64,000 nt of DNA from Rhizobium sp. Leaf306 (GTDB lineage Bacteria; Pseudomonadota; Alphaproteobacteria; Rhizobiales; Rhizobiaceae): positions 1,012,970 through 1,076,969 of the forward strand of contig NZ_LMNX01000001.1 of NCBI RefSeq assembly GCF_001423425.1, read 5' to 3'. Every line of letters begins with the position of its first letter. The first letter of the stretch is position 1. The notes beneath the pieces were generated by a model. It was not told where the DNA came from, did not search any database, and saw only the letters and a program-made list of their open reading frames with translations. Below, in pieces: positions 8,636-18,037 of this stretch. The position numbers and the translations under genes were made by a program.

Positions 8636-10443
8636 TGGAAAAAAACCGCAATTACTTCATCGCGATCGCACTTTCTGTGATGATCGTCCTTGCCTGGCAG
8701 TTCCTCTATATGAACCCGAGGATGGAAGCTCAGCAGCGCGCCGACGAAGCACGGCTTGCGCAGCAGCAGCAGACCACCGAGCAGGCCGGACAGAACTTCA
8801 CCCCGGAAAGCCCGGGCGCTGCAACCTCGACCGGCAACCTTCCTGGCGCAAACCAGGCGCAGGCGACGGCTACCCGCGAAGAGGCGCTTGCAAAGTCTCC
8901 GCGCGTTGCGATCGAGACCGCGGCCGTTTCCGGCTCCATCAACCTGGTCGGCGCTCGCTTCGACGATCTGAAGCTTCGCGAATATCATGAGACGGTCGAC
9001 GACAAGAGCCCGATCATCACGCTATTCTCCCCGGCCGATACCAGAGACGGCTATTTCACCGAGCTTGGCTACATCGGCAGCGACACCAGCGGCACCGTAC
9101 CCGGTTCCGGCACGCGGTGGACGCTTGCTGGCGGCGACCGGCTGACGCGCGAAACGCCGGTGACGCTGTCGTTCACGAACGACAAGGGCATCGTCTTCAA
9201 CCGCACCATCGCGATCGACGAACACTACATGATCACGGTCAACGACAAGATCGACAACCCGACCCAAGAGCCGGTTTCGATCTCCTCCTATGGCCGCGTG
9301 ACCCGTTACAACAAGCCGGCAACGCCGTCCGTCTGGGTCATCCACGAAGGCTTCATCGGCGTTCTCGGTGCCGACGGCAGCCTCAGCGAACATACCTATC
9401 ACAATATCGAGGAAGAGGCTGTCGCCAACACGAAGGCGACCGGCGGCTGGCTCGGCATTACCGACAAATACTGGGCCTCGACGATCGTGCCGCCACAGGC
9501 GATGCCGTTCGAATCCCGCTTCACGCATTTCACCGACGGCCAGCCGCGTTACCAGGCGGATTACAAGGGCGACGCGCTTTCGATCGCTCCCGGCCAGTCG
9601 ACAGAGCTGAAGAGCCTCGTGTTTGCCGGCGCCAAGGAAGTTCCGCTGATCGACCAGTATGTCGAGCAGCTCAAGATCCCGCATTTCGATCTCGTCATCG
9701 ACTGGGGCTGGTTCTACTTCATCACCAAGCCAATGTTCAAACTGATGGACTTCTTCTTCCGTCACGTGGGCAATTTCGGCGTGGCAATCCTTTTGACAAC
9801 CGTCGTCGTCAAGCTGCTCTTCTTCCCGCTGGCGAGCAAGCAGTATGCCTCCATGGCCAACATGAAGCGCATGCAGCCGCGGATGGAAGAGCTGAAGGCC
9901 AAGCACGGTGATGACCGCATGGCCCTTCAGCAGGCGATGATGGCGCTCTACAAGGAAGAAAAGATCAACCCGATCGCCGGTTGCTGGCCGGTGGTGCTGC
10001 AGATCCCTGTCTTCTTTGCGCTCTACAAGGTGATCTATACCACCATCGAAATGCGCCATGCGCCGTTCTTCGGCTGGATCCAGGACCTTTCTGCGCCGGA
10101 CCCGACATCGCTGTTCAATCTGTTCGGTCTTCTGCCTTACGACGTCCCGCATTTCTTGATGATCGGCGTCTGGCCTATCATCATGGGCATCACGATGTTC
10201 ATCCAGATGCGCATGAACCCGACGCCGCCGGATCCGACACAGGCGATGATCTTTACCTGGATGCCGCTGGTCTTCACCTACATGCTGGCATCCTTCCCGG
10301 CCGGTCTCGTGATCTACTGGGCATGGAACAACACGCTTTCGGTGTCGCAGCAGGCCCTGATCATGAAGCGCCACGGCGCCAAGATCGAGCTGTTCGACAA
10401 CATGAAGGGGCTGTTCAAACGAAAGCCCGCGGCGTCCAAATAG
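8632..10443 (+). CDS. yidC: Membrane protein insertase YidC
   Basis: At 603 residues this has the usual length of Gram-negative YidC. It begins with the conserved [14 protein letters not shown] membrane anchor at about residues 3-20, followed by a Gln/Ala-rich linker and a large periplasmic beta-sandwich domain to about residue 360. The C-terminal five-helix insertase core includes the cytoplasmic hairpin [18 protein letters not shown] and the motif [20 protein letters not shown]. YidC inserts and folds inner-membrane proteins alone or with SecYEG. Two start codons are possible (ATGATG at 8632 and 8635). The first overlaps the rnpA stop. A strong terminator follows the gene. Confidence 0.98.
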   Translation: MMEKNRNYFIAIALSVMIVLAWQFLYMNPRMEAQQRADEARLAQQQQTTEQAGQNFTPESPGAATSTGNLPGANQAQATATREEALAKSPRVAIETAAVSGSINLVGARFDDLKLREYHETVDDKSPIITLFSPADTRDGYFTELGYIGSDTSGTVPGSGTRWTLAGGDRLTRETPVTLSFTNDKGIVFNRTIAIDEHYMITVNDKIDNPTQEPVSISSYGRVTRYNKPATPSVWVIHEGFIGVLGADGSLSEHTYHNIEEEAVANTKATGGWLGITDKYWASTIVPPQAMPFESRFTHFTDGQPRYQADYKGDALSIAPGQSTELKSLVFAGAKEVPLIDQYVEQLKIPHFDLVIDWGWFYFITKPMFKLMDFFFRHVGNFGVAILLTTVVVKLLFFPLASKQYASMANMKRMQPRMEELKAKHGDDRMALQQAMMALYKEEKINPIAGCWPVVLQIPVFFALYKVIYTTIEMRHAPFFGWIQDLSAPDPTSLFNLFGLLPYDVPHFLMIGVWPIIMGITMFIQMRMNPTPPDPTQAMIFTWMPLVFTYMLASFPAGLVIYWAWNNTLSVSQQALIMKRHGAKIELFDNMKGLFKRKPAASK

Positions 10444-10454
10444 CTATTCTTCAG

Positions 10455-10478
10455 AAACCCCGGTTCGCCGGGGTTTTT
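10455..10478 (+). terminator. Rho-independent terminator after yidC
   Basis: The stem AACCCCGG pairs with CCGGGGTT around a TTCG tetraloop, followed by a run of T. It lies 12 bp after the yidC stop and closes the rpmH-rnpA-yidC operon, so the downstream transporter should have its own promoter. Confidence 0.88.
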
Positions 10479-10636
10479 CTTTGGCCGATTGAGAGCCTAG
10501 CGAGCGGAAAGCGACATTGGCTGGCGTGGGTGGATCAGTCCCGCCTTTAGGCCGGCGCTAGGTTGCCCGAGGCAAGTTCCGCAAGCAGAGTAGAACATGC
10601 TGACGCTGGAATTGCTCCAGCAACCGGAACAGTCCC

Positions 10637-11593
10637 ATGCCCGCGCCCTTCCCGCCGCCCACCCCACCGGGTCCACCCTTGGCCGGCACGATCCCCGCGA
10701 GCCTTCCCGGCTCGGAATACCGTATCGGCGCCCTGCTCGTCTTCGGCTCTGCTTTTGCCTGGAGTTTCGGCGGTGCGATCGCCCGCTTTCTCGATATCCC
10801 CGACAGCTGGACGATCGTGTTCTGGCGCAGCCTGTTCGGCACCCTGTTCCTGCTCGCCTTCATGCTGCTGCGCGACGGGCCGCGCGGCACGGTGGCGCTG
10901 TTTCGCAGCATGGGCTGGCCGGGCCTTTCGGTCGGCCTCTGCTTCATGGTGGCGTCCACCTGCTTCATCATATCGATCCAGTATACGACCGTCGCCAATG
11001 TGGTGCTGCTCGGTGCCGGTGTGCCGCTGTTTGCGGCGCTGATGGTCTGGCTGTTTTACGGCGAGCGCATATCGGGGGTTACCTGGCTTGCGATCGGCAC
11101 CGTGATCGTCGGTGTCGGCATCATGGTATCGTCCTCGTTTACCGGAAAGGTCTCGCCGCTCGGAGACGGTCTGGCGCTGATCATTCCGCTGGTGTTTGCG
11201 CTGGCGACCGTCATCACCCGCCGTTACCCGCATGTGCGGATGACACCCGCCACCTGCTTCGGATGCTTTGCAGCCGGCATGATCGCGCTGACGATGTCTT
11301 CGAACCTCGCGGTCACCCCGGGCGAACTCGGTATTCTCTTCATCTTCGGTGCGCTCAATCTCGGGCTCGGCATGGCACTGTTCGTCACCGGTGCGCGGCT
11401 TATCCCCTCAGCGCTGGCTGCCCTGCTCGGCACTGGTGAAACCGTTCTCGGGCCCGTCTGGGTCGCCGTGATCCACGGCGAGATCCCGGCACCGCGCACG
11501 ATCGCGGGCGGGGTGCTGATCCTTGCGGCGCTCATCACCCATCTGACATTCGAGTTTCGTCGCCAGAAGAGACAGAACCGGTCGAACGCTTGA
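10637..11593 (+). CDS. DMT (EamA) family transporter
   Basis: The 318-residue protein has ten predicted membrane segments arranged as two EamA repeats, the first starting near residue 29 (RIGALLVFGSAFAWSFGGAIAR). The second half begins around DGLALIIPLVFALATVITRRY. The N-terminus is an unusual Pro-rich stretch (MPAPFPPPTPPGPP). EamA proteins export or import metabolites such as amino acids, nucleosides or drugs; the substrate cannot be told from sequence. It lies between yidC and engB, which are directly adjacent in many relatives. A different DMT protein lies at 15.4-16.3 kb; I see only family-level similarity between them. Confidence 0.85.
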   Translation: MPAPFPPPTPPGPPLAGTIPASLPGSEYRIGALLVFGSAFAWSFGGAIARFLDIPDSWTIVFWRSLFGTLFLLAFMLLRDGPRGTVALFRSMGWPGLSVGLCFMVASTCFIISIQYTTVANVVLLGAGVPLFAALMVWLFYGERISGVTWLAIGTVIVGVGIMVSSSFTGKVSPLGDGLALIIPLVFALATVITRRYPHVRMTPATCFGCFAAGMIALTMSSNLAVTPGELGILFIFGALNLGLGMALFVTGARLIPSALAALLGTGETVLGPVWVAVIHGEIPAPRTIAGGVLILAALITHLTFEFRRQKRQNRSNA

Positions 11594-11651
11594 CATATGG
11601 GGCTAAAACCCGGAAGCGATGTCCTTGAATTGAAGACAGGACGACGAGACC

Positions 11652-12305
11652 ATGGCCGCAGACCATAATTCCGAGGAAAAGACGCTGTTCGGCCGCGCGT
11701 GGATCTTTATCCGCGGCGTGCCCTCGATGGAGTTTCTGCCGCCGGAAGGACCGCTTGAGATCGCGTTTGCCGGACGCTCGAATGTCGGCAAGTCCTCGCT
11801 GATCAATGCGCTCGTGGGCTACAAAGGGCTGGCGCGCACATCCAACACGCCGGGCCGCACACAGGAACTGAACTACTTCGTGCCCGACGGCTATTCCGGC
11901 CAGGCAGGCGACCTGCCGCCGATGGCGCTGGTTGACATGCCCGGCTACGGCTATGCGCAGGCGCCGAAAGAAAACGTCGATGCCTGGACGAAGCTTGTGT
12001 TCGATTACCTGCGGGGCCGCGCCACGCTGCAGCGCGTCTATGTGCTGATCGACAGCCGCCACGGCATCAAGAAGAACGACGAGGACGTGCTCGACCTGCT
12101 CGACAAGGCCGCCGTCTCCTATCAGATCGTCTTGACCAAGACGGACAAGATCAAGGATCCTGCGGTTCCGAGGCTGATTGCCGAGACGCTCGAAAAGATC
12201 CGCAAGCGGCCCGCCGCCTATCCGGAAGTGCTGTCGACATCGTCTGAGAAAGGCCGCGGCCTGGACGAGCTGCGCGCTGAGATCATGAAGACCATCGGCC
12301 GGTAA
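11652..12305 (+). CDS. engB: Ribosome biogenesis GTP-binding protein YsxC/EngB
   Basis: A 217-residue TrmE-Era-EngA-YihA-Septin class GTPase. The G1 motif GRSNVGKSS is at 41-49, G2 is in SNTPGRTQ, G3 is DMPGYGYA (Asp95) and G4 is TKTDK. These are diagnostic for EngB (YihA/YsxC), an essential factor in late assembly of the 50S subunit. The ATG at 11652 is 58 bp after the transporter gene. The gene is followed by a strong hairpin shared with the convergent fasciclin gene. Confidence 0.97.
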   Translation: MAADHNSEEKTLFGRAWIFIRGVPSMEFLPPEGPLEIAFAGRSNVGKSSLINALVGYKGLARTSNTPGRTQELNYFVPDGYSGQAGDLPPMALVDMPGYGYAQAPKENVDAWTKLVFDYLRGRATLQRVYVLIDSRHGIKKNDEDVLDLLDKAAVSYQIVLTKTDKIKDPAVPRLIAETLEKIRKRPAAYPEVLSTSSEKGRGLDELRAEIMKTIGR

Positions 12306-12323
12306 ATCTCCCGAAACGCAAAA

Positions 12324-12352
12324 ATCCGGCCGCCTGCGACAGGCGACCGGAT
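12324..12352 (-). terminator. Terminator between engB and the fasciclin operon
   Basis: The arms 12324-12336 and 12340-12352 (ATCCGG-CGCCTG / CAGGCG-CCGGAT with one mismatch) enclose a 3-nt loop. On the minus strand the hairpin is followed by TTTTT, so it ends the sigma/anti-sigma/fasciclin transcript. It may also slow plus-strand transcripts leaving engB. Confidence 0.85.
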
Positions 12353-12387
12353 CTCTATGCGAGGCTTCGACCTGTTTGGGTCAGCCG

Positions 12388-12945
12388 TTACATCTTCGGC
12401 AGCAGAACCTTGTCGATGACGTGAATGACGCCGTTCGACTGCTTGACGTCGGCGATCGTCACAGTGGCCACACCACCGGTTTCGTCGGTGAGCGTGATCT
12501 TGCCCATGCTTTCCTTGGCCTTCAGAACGCAGCCGCCGACGGTCTTGACGTCATGCGTGCCCTTGTCGTCCTTGATCATCTTTTCGATCGCGGTCGACAT
12601 GGCGTTCGCGGCCACGACGTGGCAGGTAAGGATCTTGGTCAGCTGTGCCTTGTTTTCCGGCTTCAGCAGGGTTTCGACAGTGCCCTTCGGCAGCGCAGCG
12701 AAGGCTTCGTTGGTGGGCGCGAACACGGTGAACGGACCTTTGCCCTGCAGGGTCTCGACGAGGCCCGCAGCCTTCACGGCGGCGACCAGTGTCGTGTGAT
12801 CCTTGGAGTTCATGGCATTCTCGACGATGTTCTTGTCTTCATACATGGCAGCGCCACCGACCTTCGGGTTTGCGGCGTAGGCGCCGGCAACGGAGGCGGA
12901 CAGGATTGCGGCGCATGCGGCAAGGCGGATTGCGGATTTAAACAT
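12388..12945 (-). CDS. Secreted fasciclin (FAS1) domain protein
   Basis: This 185-residue protein has a Sec signal peptide (MFKSAIRLAACAAILSASVAGAYA, cleavage after AYA), then a single FAS1 domain. The H1 motif is FTVFAPTNEAFAAL and the H2 motif is NGVIHVIDKVLLP. Two Cys residues (in LTCHVV and GGCVLKA) could form a periplasmic disulfide. FAS1 proteins are adhesive or cell-surface proteins. It is the last gene of a minus-strand set with an RskA-like anti-sigma factor and an ECF sigma factor. That set parallels the mycobacterial SigK-RskA-MPT70/MPT83 arrangement, in which the sigma factor drives fasciclin proteins. A 170-bp gap upstream leaves room for its own promoter. Confidence 0.93.
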   Translation of the reverse strand: MFKSAIRLAACAAILSASVAGAYAANPKVGGAAMYEDKNIVENAMNSKDHTTLVAAVKAAGLVETLQGKGPFTVFAPTNEAFAALPKGTVETLLKPENKAQLTKILTCHVVAANAMSTAIEKMIKDDKGTHDVKTVGGCVLKAKESMGKITLTDETGGVATVTIADVKQSNGVIHVIDKVLLPKM

Positions 12946-13115
12946 TGTTCTCTTCCTCTCTACAGCCTGAACGACCCCGGCGCTGAAGGCGCCTCCCAGG
13001 TCCGGCTTTCCCTCTGTGGGGACATGGCTAGAGACGAGAGGAAAGCGGGAAGAGTTTCAAAGGCTGGCGACGCGAAGACAGAAATCCGCTATGCCTTTGA
13101 TTTAGCATCCCTTAA

Positions 13116-13856
13116 TTAGAGATCCCGGATCTTTCCGACGGCGAGAACCGGCCCGGTCCGGTGACCGGTCGGCGAGCCGCCCAATGGTTCAAGGCTGACG
13201 GCGAAGGACGCGCCGTTCTCGACACGCTTGCGATGCCCGGCCGGCACTTCGATCGTGTCGCTGCCGCTTTCCGGCAGTATACCGAGCGAGATTGCCTCTT
13301 CACCGCTGCCGGGGACAAGCCACAGTTCGAGCGAGCGGCGTTCCGCCGTCGTTGCGGCAACGGGCGTCAGCTGCAAGCGACCGCTGGCACCGTCATACCG
13401 CGCCCTCAGGCCGAACGCATTGCCCTCGCCGCTCATCTCGGCGACCAGTTGCTTGCCCGGCGCAGAGCCACCCACAGGTCCGCCGATCCAGCCCGTTGAC
13501 AAGGACGCGTATGTCACCAAAAGGGCAATCGAGGCGAATGACAGGCCGCGCCACAAAAGCAGCGAGTTCCACCATCCACCGCGTGCCAGCTCGTTTCCGA
13601 AACCGTTCTGGGCGAAGACGCGCTTTTCGATCCTGGCGTAAACGCCTTTCGGCGGACGTTCCTCGCCGTATTCCGCATCGAGGTCGGAAGACAGGTTGTC
13701 CTGCCAGCGCATCACCATGGCCGCAAAGGCCGCATCACGGACGATGCGATCCTCGACGCGGCGGCGCTGGTCAAGCGGCAGGACCCCGAGCACATATTCG
13801 CCAGCCAGAAGCTGGTCGCGGGAGCGATCGTTTTCGCTTTGGTCTGGTGTCGTCAT
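13116..13856 (-). CDS. RskA-like membrane anti-sigma factor
   Basis: The 246-residue protein has an N-terminal helical region containing LLAGEYVLGVLPLDQRRRVE, the typical start of anti-sigma-K (RskA) proteins. A single membrane segment lies at about residues 101-120 (LLLWRGLSFASIALLVTYAS), and the periplasmic C-terminal half matches the RskA domain pattern (AERRSLELWLVPGSGEEAISLG). It should bind and hold the adjacent ECF sigma factor at the membrane. The start at 13856 makes an ATGA overlap with the sigma gene stop, so the two are probably translationally coupled; an ATG 12 bp further upstream is possible. No zinc-binding HxxxCxxC motif is present, as expected for the RskA type. Confidence 0.9.
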   Translation of the reverse strand: MTTPDQSENDRSRDQLLAGEYVLGVLPLDQRRRVEDRIVRDAAFAAMVMRWQDNLSSDLDAEYGEERPPKGVYARIEKRVFAQNGFGNELARGGWWNSLLLWRGLSFASIALLVTYASLSTGWIGGPVGGSAPGKQLVAEMSGEGNAFGLRARYDGASGRLQLTPVAATTAERRSLELWLVPGSGEEAISLGILPESGSDTIEVPAGHRKRVENGASFAVSLEPLGGSPTGHRTGPVLAVGKIRDL

Positions 13857-14470
13857 CGGTCCAGGCACTCCCTCAGCTTGAGAAGGCTGCGCCTCAGCCA
13901 GGTTCGCATCGTATTCAGCGGCACGCCATGGCGTTCCGCCAGTTCCTGATAGGTCAGGCCTTCGACATAGGCGCTTTTGACCGCCCCTGCGCGGTCAGGA
14001 TCGAGCTCCTGCATGCAGCTGTCAATGCGCCTTCCTTCACCGCGCATCACCGACGCCTCCTCCGGATCAGGACCGAGGTCGGCGATATCCGTCCTGTCTT
14101 CCAGAGCGTCCGTCACGGGCCGGCGGGCGCGAAGGCGGTCGATCGAATGGTTTCGGGCGATTGCGACGAGCCAACCGGCTGCGCTTGTTCCCGAAGGGGC
14201 AAACCGATCGGCTCTCTGCCATATCCGCACGAAAATCTCCTGCAGGGCATCTTCTGATTCGGCCCTATCCTTCAGGATACGCAGGCAGACTGCGAATAGT
14301 TTCGGCGAAACGCCGGAATAAAGCTTTGTGAATGCCGTCCGGTCGCGCAAACCTACGCGGCCGATCAATTCGGCAATCTCGCGATCACTCACCAAAACCA
14401 AAGCCTCCCCGTGCGGCACAAGACGCAACGCATCGCCGCCACATACACGCCTGACCGTAATTTTGCTCAT
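13853..14470 (-). CDS. ECF-type RNA polymerase sigma factor
   Basis: This 205-residue protein has only regions 2 and 4, as in ECF sigma factors. Region 2 includes [21 protein letters not shown] and [17 protein letters not shown]. Region 4 includes the helix-turn-helix [25 protein letters not shown]. The coupling to an RskA-like anti-sigma and a fasciclin gene suggests the SigK-like class (often called ECF19). The first 30 residues before [14 protein letters not shown] are not well conserved in such proteins, so translation might begin later, although no other ATG is suitable. It diverges from argB, 64 bp away. Confidence 0.92.
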   Translation of the reverse strand: MSKITVRRVCGGDALRLVPHGEALVLVSDREIAELIGRVGLRDRTAFTKLYSGVSPKLFAVCLRILKDRAESEDALQEIFVRIWQRADRFAPSGTSAAGWLVAIARNHSIDRLRARRPVTDALEDRTDIADLGPDPEEASVMRGEGRRIDSCMQELDPDRAGAVKSAYVEGLTYQELAERHGVPLNTMRTWLRRSLLKLRECLDR

Positions 14471-14534
14471 GAATTATTTGATCTGTCAAAAACATGCGTT
14501 AAAAGGCCCCACACATTTCCCCAGAGGTATTTCC

Positions 14535-15422
14535 ATGACGGCTTCGGAAAGCGAACTTCAGGCACAACTTCTGGCACAGGCGCTGCCCTATATGCAGCGC
14601 TACGAGAACAAGACGATCGTCGTCAAATACGGCGGCCATGCAATGGGCGATATGGCTCTGGGCAAGGCGTTTGCGGCCGATATCGCGCTTCTCAAGCAGT
14701 CCGGCGTCAACCCGATCGTCGTTCATGGCGGCGGCCCGCAGATCGGCGCGATGCTGACCAAGATGGGCATCGAATCGAAATTCGAGGGCGGGCTTCGCGT
14801 CACCGACGCAAAGACGGTCGAGATCGTCGAGATGGTCCTGGCCGGATCGATCAACAAGGAAATCGTCGCGCTGATCAATCAGACCGGCGAGTGGGCGATC
14901 GGTCTCTGCGGCAAGGACGGCAACATGGTGTTTGCCGAAAAGGCCAAAAAGACCATCATCGACCCCGACAGCCGCATCGAGCGCGTGCTCGACCTCGGCT
15001 TCGTCGGTGAGGTTGTCGAAGTCGACCGGACGCTGCTCGATCTGCTCGCCAAGTCCGAGATGATCCCGGTGATCGCCCCGGTCGCACCCGGCCGCGACGG
15101 CGCGACCTACAACATCAATGCCGATACGTTTGCTGGCGCCATTGCCGGCGCGCTGCATGCCACCCGCCTGCTGTTCCTCACGGACGTTCCGGGCGTTCTC
15201 GACCGCGACAAGAACCTGATCAAGGAACTGACCGTCGCGCAGGCGCAGGCGCTGATCAAGGACGGCACGATTTCCGGCGGCATGATCCCCAAGGTCGAAA
15301 CCTGCATCGAGGCGATCCGCGCGGGCGTTCAGGGCGTCGTCATCCTCAATGGCAAGACCGCGCACTCGGTGCTGCTCGAGATCTTCACCGAACACGGTGC
15401 GGGCACGCTGATCGTTCCCTGA
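14535..15422 (+). CDS. argB: Acetylglutamate kinase
   Basis: The protein is 295 residues when started at [11 protein letters not shown] (14535), which fits the family; the frame is open further upstream but without homology. It carries [11 protein letters not shown] and [13 protein letters not shown], the glycine-rich nucleotide and N-acetylglutamate binding loops of the amino-acid kinase fold, and a C-terminal [10 protein letters not shown]. It phosphorylates N-acetyl-L-glutamate, the second step of arginine synthesis, in the cytoplasm, and in this group is usually arginine-inhibited and PII-regulated. In many rhizobia argB follows engB directly; here the sigma/anti-sigma/fasciclin operon lies between. 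Confidence 0.98.
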   Translation: MTASESELQAQLLAQALPYMQRYENKTIVVKYGGHAMGDMALGKAFAADIALLKQSGVNPIVVHGGGPQIGAMLTKMGIESKFEGGLRVTDAKTVEIVEMVLAGSINKEIVALINQTGEWAIGLCGKDGNMVFAEKAKKTIIDPDSRIERVLDLGFVGEVVEVDRTLLDLLAKSEMIPVIAPVAPGRDGATYNINADTFAGAIAGALHATRLLFLTDVPGVLDRDKNLIKELTVAQAQALIKDGTISGGMIPKVETCIEAIRAGVQGVVILNGKTAHSVLLEIFTEHGAGTLIVP

Positions 15423-15435
15423 TCAGCAGCAAGAG

Positions 15436-15464
15436 CTCGGCCTTCAGGACATCAGAAGGCCGAG
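15436..15464. terminator. Bidirectional hairpin between argB and convergent DMT gene
   Basis: A perfect 10-bp stem (CTCGGCCTTC / GAAGGCCGAG) with a 9-nt loop lies 13 bp after the argB stop. It overlaps the last codons and the stop codon of the convergent transporter gene (stop at 15444-15446). The lack of T runs makes intrinsic strength uncertain. Confidence 0.6.
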
Positions 15465-16346
15465 GATACCGCAGACGATCAGCAGGCATCCCGACAGTTC
15501 CATGCGGTTCAGCCGTTCGTGGAACAAGAAATAGGACGAGGCGAAGGTGAAGATCAGCTCGATCTGTCCGAGCGCCTTCACATAGGCCACCTGCTGCAAC
15601 GTCATCGCCGTGAACCAGCAGGCGGAGCCGACCACGCCAGCGAGCCCCACAAGCGCCGAGGAGCGCCAGGTGCGTACGACCTGGACGATTTCGCGTTTGT
15701 CCTTCCACAGCATCCAGATCAGCATGAAGACGGTCTGGAATATCGTGACGCAGGTCAGCGTGACGGCGGCCTGCATGATCGAATTGGGTCCGTTGAGCGA
15801 CAGCGAGGCGGAGCGGAAGGAAATCGAGGCGATGGCAAAGAGGCCGCCCGAGGCCATGCCGATCAGAGCGATCCTGCCGACCATGGCGGTGCCGAGGTTG
15901 CGCCAGGAAATCGGGAGATTGGCCATCGAGATCAGCATCACCCCGACCACCCCGACGATGATCGCCACTATTCCGCCGCTGGTCAGTTTATCGCCCAGAA
16001 TGATGAAGCCGAAGATTGCCGCCTGCACCGGCTCGGTCTTCGAATAGGCGGTGCCGACCGCAAAATTCCTCAGCGAAAACAGATAGACCAGAAGCATGGT
16101 CGCGAAAATCTGCGCGAGCCCGCCGAGCACGACCCAGAATACGAACTCGAGATCCGGGCTGGGCAATGCATAGCCCACACCGAAATGCAGAACGAGCACG
16201 TAGATGACGGCGAGCGGAAATCCGTAGCCGAAGCGCACGAAGCTTGCGCCGCGGGTGCCGAGCGAGCCTTGCAGATGCTTCTGAAGCGCTGACCGCAGGT
16301 TCTGGCAAAAGGCGGCAGCGATGGTGATGGGGATCCAAAGTTCCAT
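15444..16346 (-). CDS. DMT (EamA) family transporter
   Basis: A 300-residue integral membrane protein with about ten membrane helices in two EamA halves. The first helix is WIPITIAAAFCQNLRSALQK and the second half begins near AMVGRIALIGMASGGLFAIA. The pattern AFCQNLRSALQKHL at the start and AYVKALGQIELIFTFASSYFLF near the end is typical of a rhizobial subgroup of drug/metabolite transporters. Substrate unknown. It ends convergently with argB, its stop lying inside a shared hairpin. Confidence 0.85.
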   Translation of the reverse strand: MELWIPITIAAAFCQNLRSALQKHLQGSLGTRGASFVRFGYGFPLAVIYVLVLHFGVGYALPSPDLEFVFWVVLGGLAQIFATMLLVYLFSLRNFAVGTAYSKTEPVQAAIFGFIILGDKLTSGGIVAIIVGVVGVMLISMANLPISWRNLGTAMVGRIALIGMASGGLFAIASISFRSASLSLNGPNSIMQAAVTLTCVTIFQTVFMLIWMLWKDKREIVQVVRTWRSSALVGLAGVVGSACWFTAMTLQQVAYVKALGQIELIFTFASSYFLFHERLNRMELSGCLLIVCGILGLLMS

Positions 16347-16452
16347 CGCAAGGCGGTATCACGCGGCCCGATCATCGGCCAAGGTCGGCAAGGCCCGTAA
16401 ATGTTCGTCGAAGCGGATTTTCTTCTCATCCAAACGCTGGCATAACACGGCG

Positions 16453-17166
16453 ATGGACAAGACGCCGAAGACTGCCCCTGACGCCGCCGATTTCGCAGAC
16501 ATCCGTGACTGGGTTTTCGATCTCGACAACACGCTCTACCCGCATCACGTCAATCTGTTTTCGCAGATCGACAAGAACATGACGGCCTATGTGCAGGAAC
16601 TGCTGCAGCTGGAGCATGACGAGGCCAAGCGGCTGCAGAAGCAGTATTATCACGAGCACGGCACGACGCTGCAGGGCCTGATGCTCAACCACGGCATCGA
16701 TCCGGATGGGTTTCTCGACCGGGCGCATGCGATCGACTATTCGACACTGTCGCCGCATCCGGAACTGGGCGAGGCAATCCGGGCGCTTCCCGGCCGCAAG
16801 TTCATCTTTACCAATGGAAGCGTTCCTCATGCGCAGGCGGCTGCCCGCGCGCTTGGAATTCTCGACGATTTCGACGACATCTTCGATATCGTTGCCGCCG
16901 GTTACCTGCCCAAGCCCGCCGACGAAACCTACGACAAGTTTGCCAGCCTCCACACGGTCGACATGAAGAACGCTGTCATGTTCGAGGACTTGCCGCGCAA
17001 CCTCGTCGTTCCGAAAGCGCTCGGCATGCGCACAGTACTGCTGGTGCCGCGCAATCTCGATACTGTCGTCATCGAGCGTTGGGAAAAGTTTTCAGACGAG
17101 GACGATCACATCGATTACGTCACCGACGATCTCACCGCATTCCTGTCAGGCCTCAAATTCGCGTAG
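16453..17166 (+). CDS. HAD-family pyrimidine 5'-nucleotidase
   Basis: A 237-residue haloacid-dehalogenase-like phosphatase. Motif I is FDLDNTLYP (Asp23 nucleophile, Asp25), motif II is FTNGS, and motif IV is MFEDLPRNL. The DNTLYP variant and the overall length match the SDT1/PHM8-like pyrimidine 5'-nucleotidase subfamily, which dephosphorylates nucleoside monophosphates in the cytoplasm. The start at 16453 (MDKTPKTAPD) gives the usual length; upstream in-frame codons overlap the promoter of the divergent transporter. It stands alone on the plus strand. Confidence 0.9.
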   Translation: MDKTPKTAPDAADFADIRDWVFDLDNTLYPHHVNLFSQIDKNMTAYVQELLQLEHDEAKRLQKQYYHEHGTTLQGLMLNHGIDPDGFLDRAHAIDYSTLSPHPELGEAIRALPGRKFIFTNGSVPHAQAAARALGILDDFDDIFDIVAAGYLPKPADETYDKFASLHTVDMKNAVMFEDLPRNLVVPKALGMRTVLLVPRNLDTVVIERWEKFSDEDDHIDYVTDDLTAFLSGLKFA

Positions 17167-17271
17167 GCCGCGCCTTACCAAAAGTTCATCTACATTACAG
17201 ATGTTTAAGTGGTTTTGACCAGTTGCCGATCCTATCTTCAGGCTATCGAAGCAACCGGAAAGGACCACTCG

Positions 17272-18000
17272 ATGATCGCGAAGAAGATAGTTTTGGCAAG
17301 CCTGAGCGCTGCTCTTATCGCTGGCGCAGCCATCCCCGCCTTCGCTGCACCAGGCCCTGACGGACCACGCCACCATGAAGGTCGACGCGGAGGCCCTGAC
17401 GGCGGCCCGCATGGCGGTCCACGCGCTGCGATGATGCAGGATGTAATGTTCGTTCGCCTTCTCAAGCAGGCGGATACGAACAAGGACGGCAAGATTTCCA
17501 AGGAAGAGCTGACCGCTCGCCAGGAAGCGCTTTTCGCCGAGATCGACCTCAACAAGGACGGGTCCATCACCCGCGGTGAAATGGTTGATTTCCGTGACAA
17601 CAAGATGGCCGAGTTCCGCAAGAACAACCCGCCGCCGACGCCTGAAGAGGCTGAGGACGAAGGCCCGGATGCAGACGGCCCGATGGCAGAAGGACCCGAG
17701 GGTGAAGGCCCTAAGGCTGAGGGCCCCAAGGCTGACGGACCACGTGCCGACCGCGAACAGGCCCGTGACCGCCACCACGACCGGCACGAGCGCCGGGAAG
17801 CTCGCCGAGATCGCGGTCCTAGGGGTGGACCTGGCGACGGTATGATGGGCCCCGGCATGTTCCGCATGATCGACGAGAACCGCGATCGCAAGATCAGCAA
17901 GGAAGAAGCCGCTGCTGCCACCGAAAAGCTGTTCGCCCGCATGGACACGAACAAGGACGGACAGATCACGATCGACGACCTGCCGGACCGCCCCCTCTAG
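17272..18000 (+). CDS. Secreted EF-hand calcium-binding protein with charged Gly-Pro linker
   Basis: The 242-residue protein begins with a signal peptide (MIAKKIVLASLSAALIAGAAIPAFA). Four EF-hand loops are visible in two pairs: residues 68-79 (DTNKDGKISKEE), 92-103 (DLNKDGSITRGE), 201-212 (DENRDRKISKEE) and 225-236 (DTNKDGQITIDD). Loop 3 has Arg instead of the usual Gly at position 6 and may bind weakly. Loop 4 ends in Asp instead of Glu. Between the pairs lies a low-complexity segment: first acidic units of the form (E/D)GPxA (about 130-160), then a Arg/His-rich stretch (about 161-185). Another Gly/His/Pro-rich stretch follows the signal peptide. It would act in the periplasm or outside. Function unknown. 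Confidence 0.9.
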   Translation: MIAKKIVLASLSAALIAGAAIPAFAAPGPDGPRHHEGRRGGPDGGPHGGPRAAMMQDVMFVRLLKQADTNKDGKISKEELTARQEALFAEIDLNKDGSITRGEMVDFRDNKMAEFRKNNPPPTPEEAEDEGPDADGPMAEGPEGEGPKAEGPKADGPRADREQARDRHHDRHERREARRDRGPRGGPGDGMMGPGMFRMIDENRDRKISKEEAAAATEKLFARMDTNKDGQITIDDLPDRPL

Positions 18001-18037
18001 TTCTACGCCCCCCTGAACTAGACCGGTAGTCGTCTGA

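Noticed and set aside
9022-10374. Minus-strand open frame of 450 codons opposite yidC
   Set aside because: Antisense shadow of a certain gene, rich in Asp/His/Arg without motifs.
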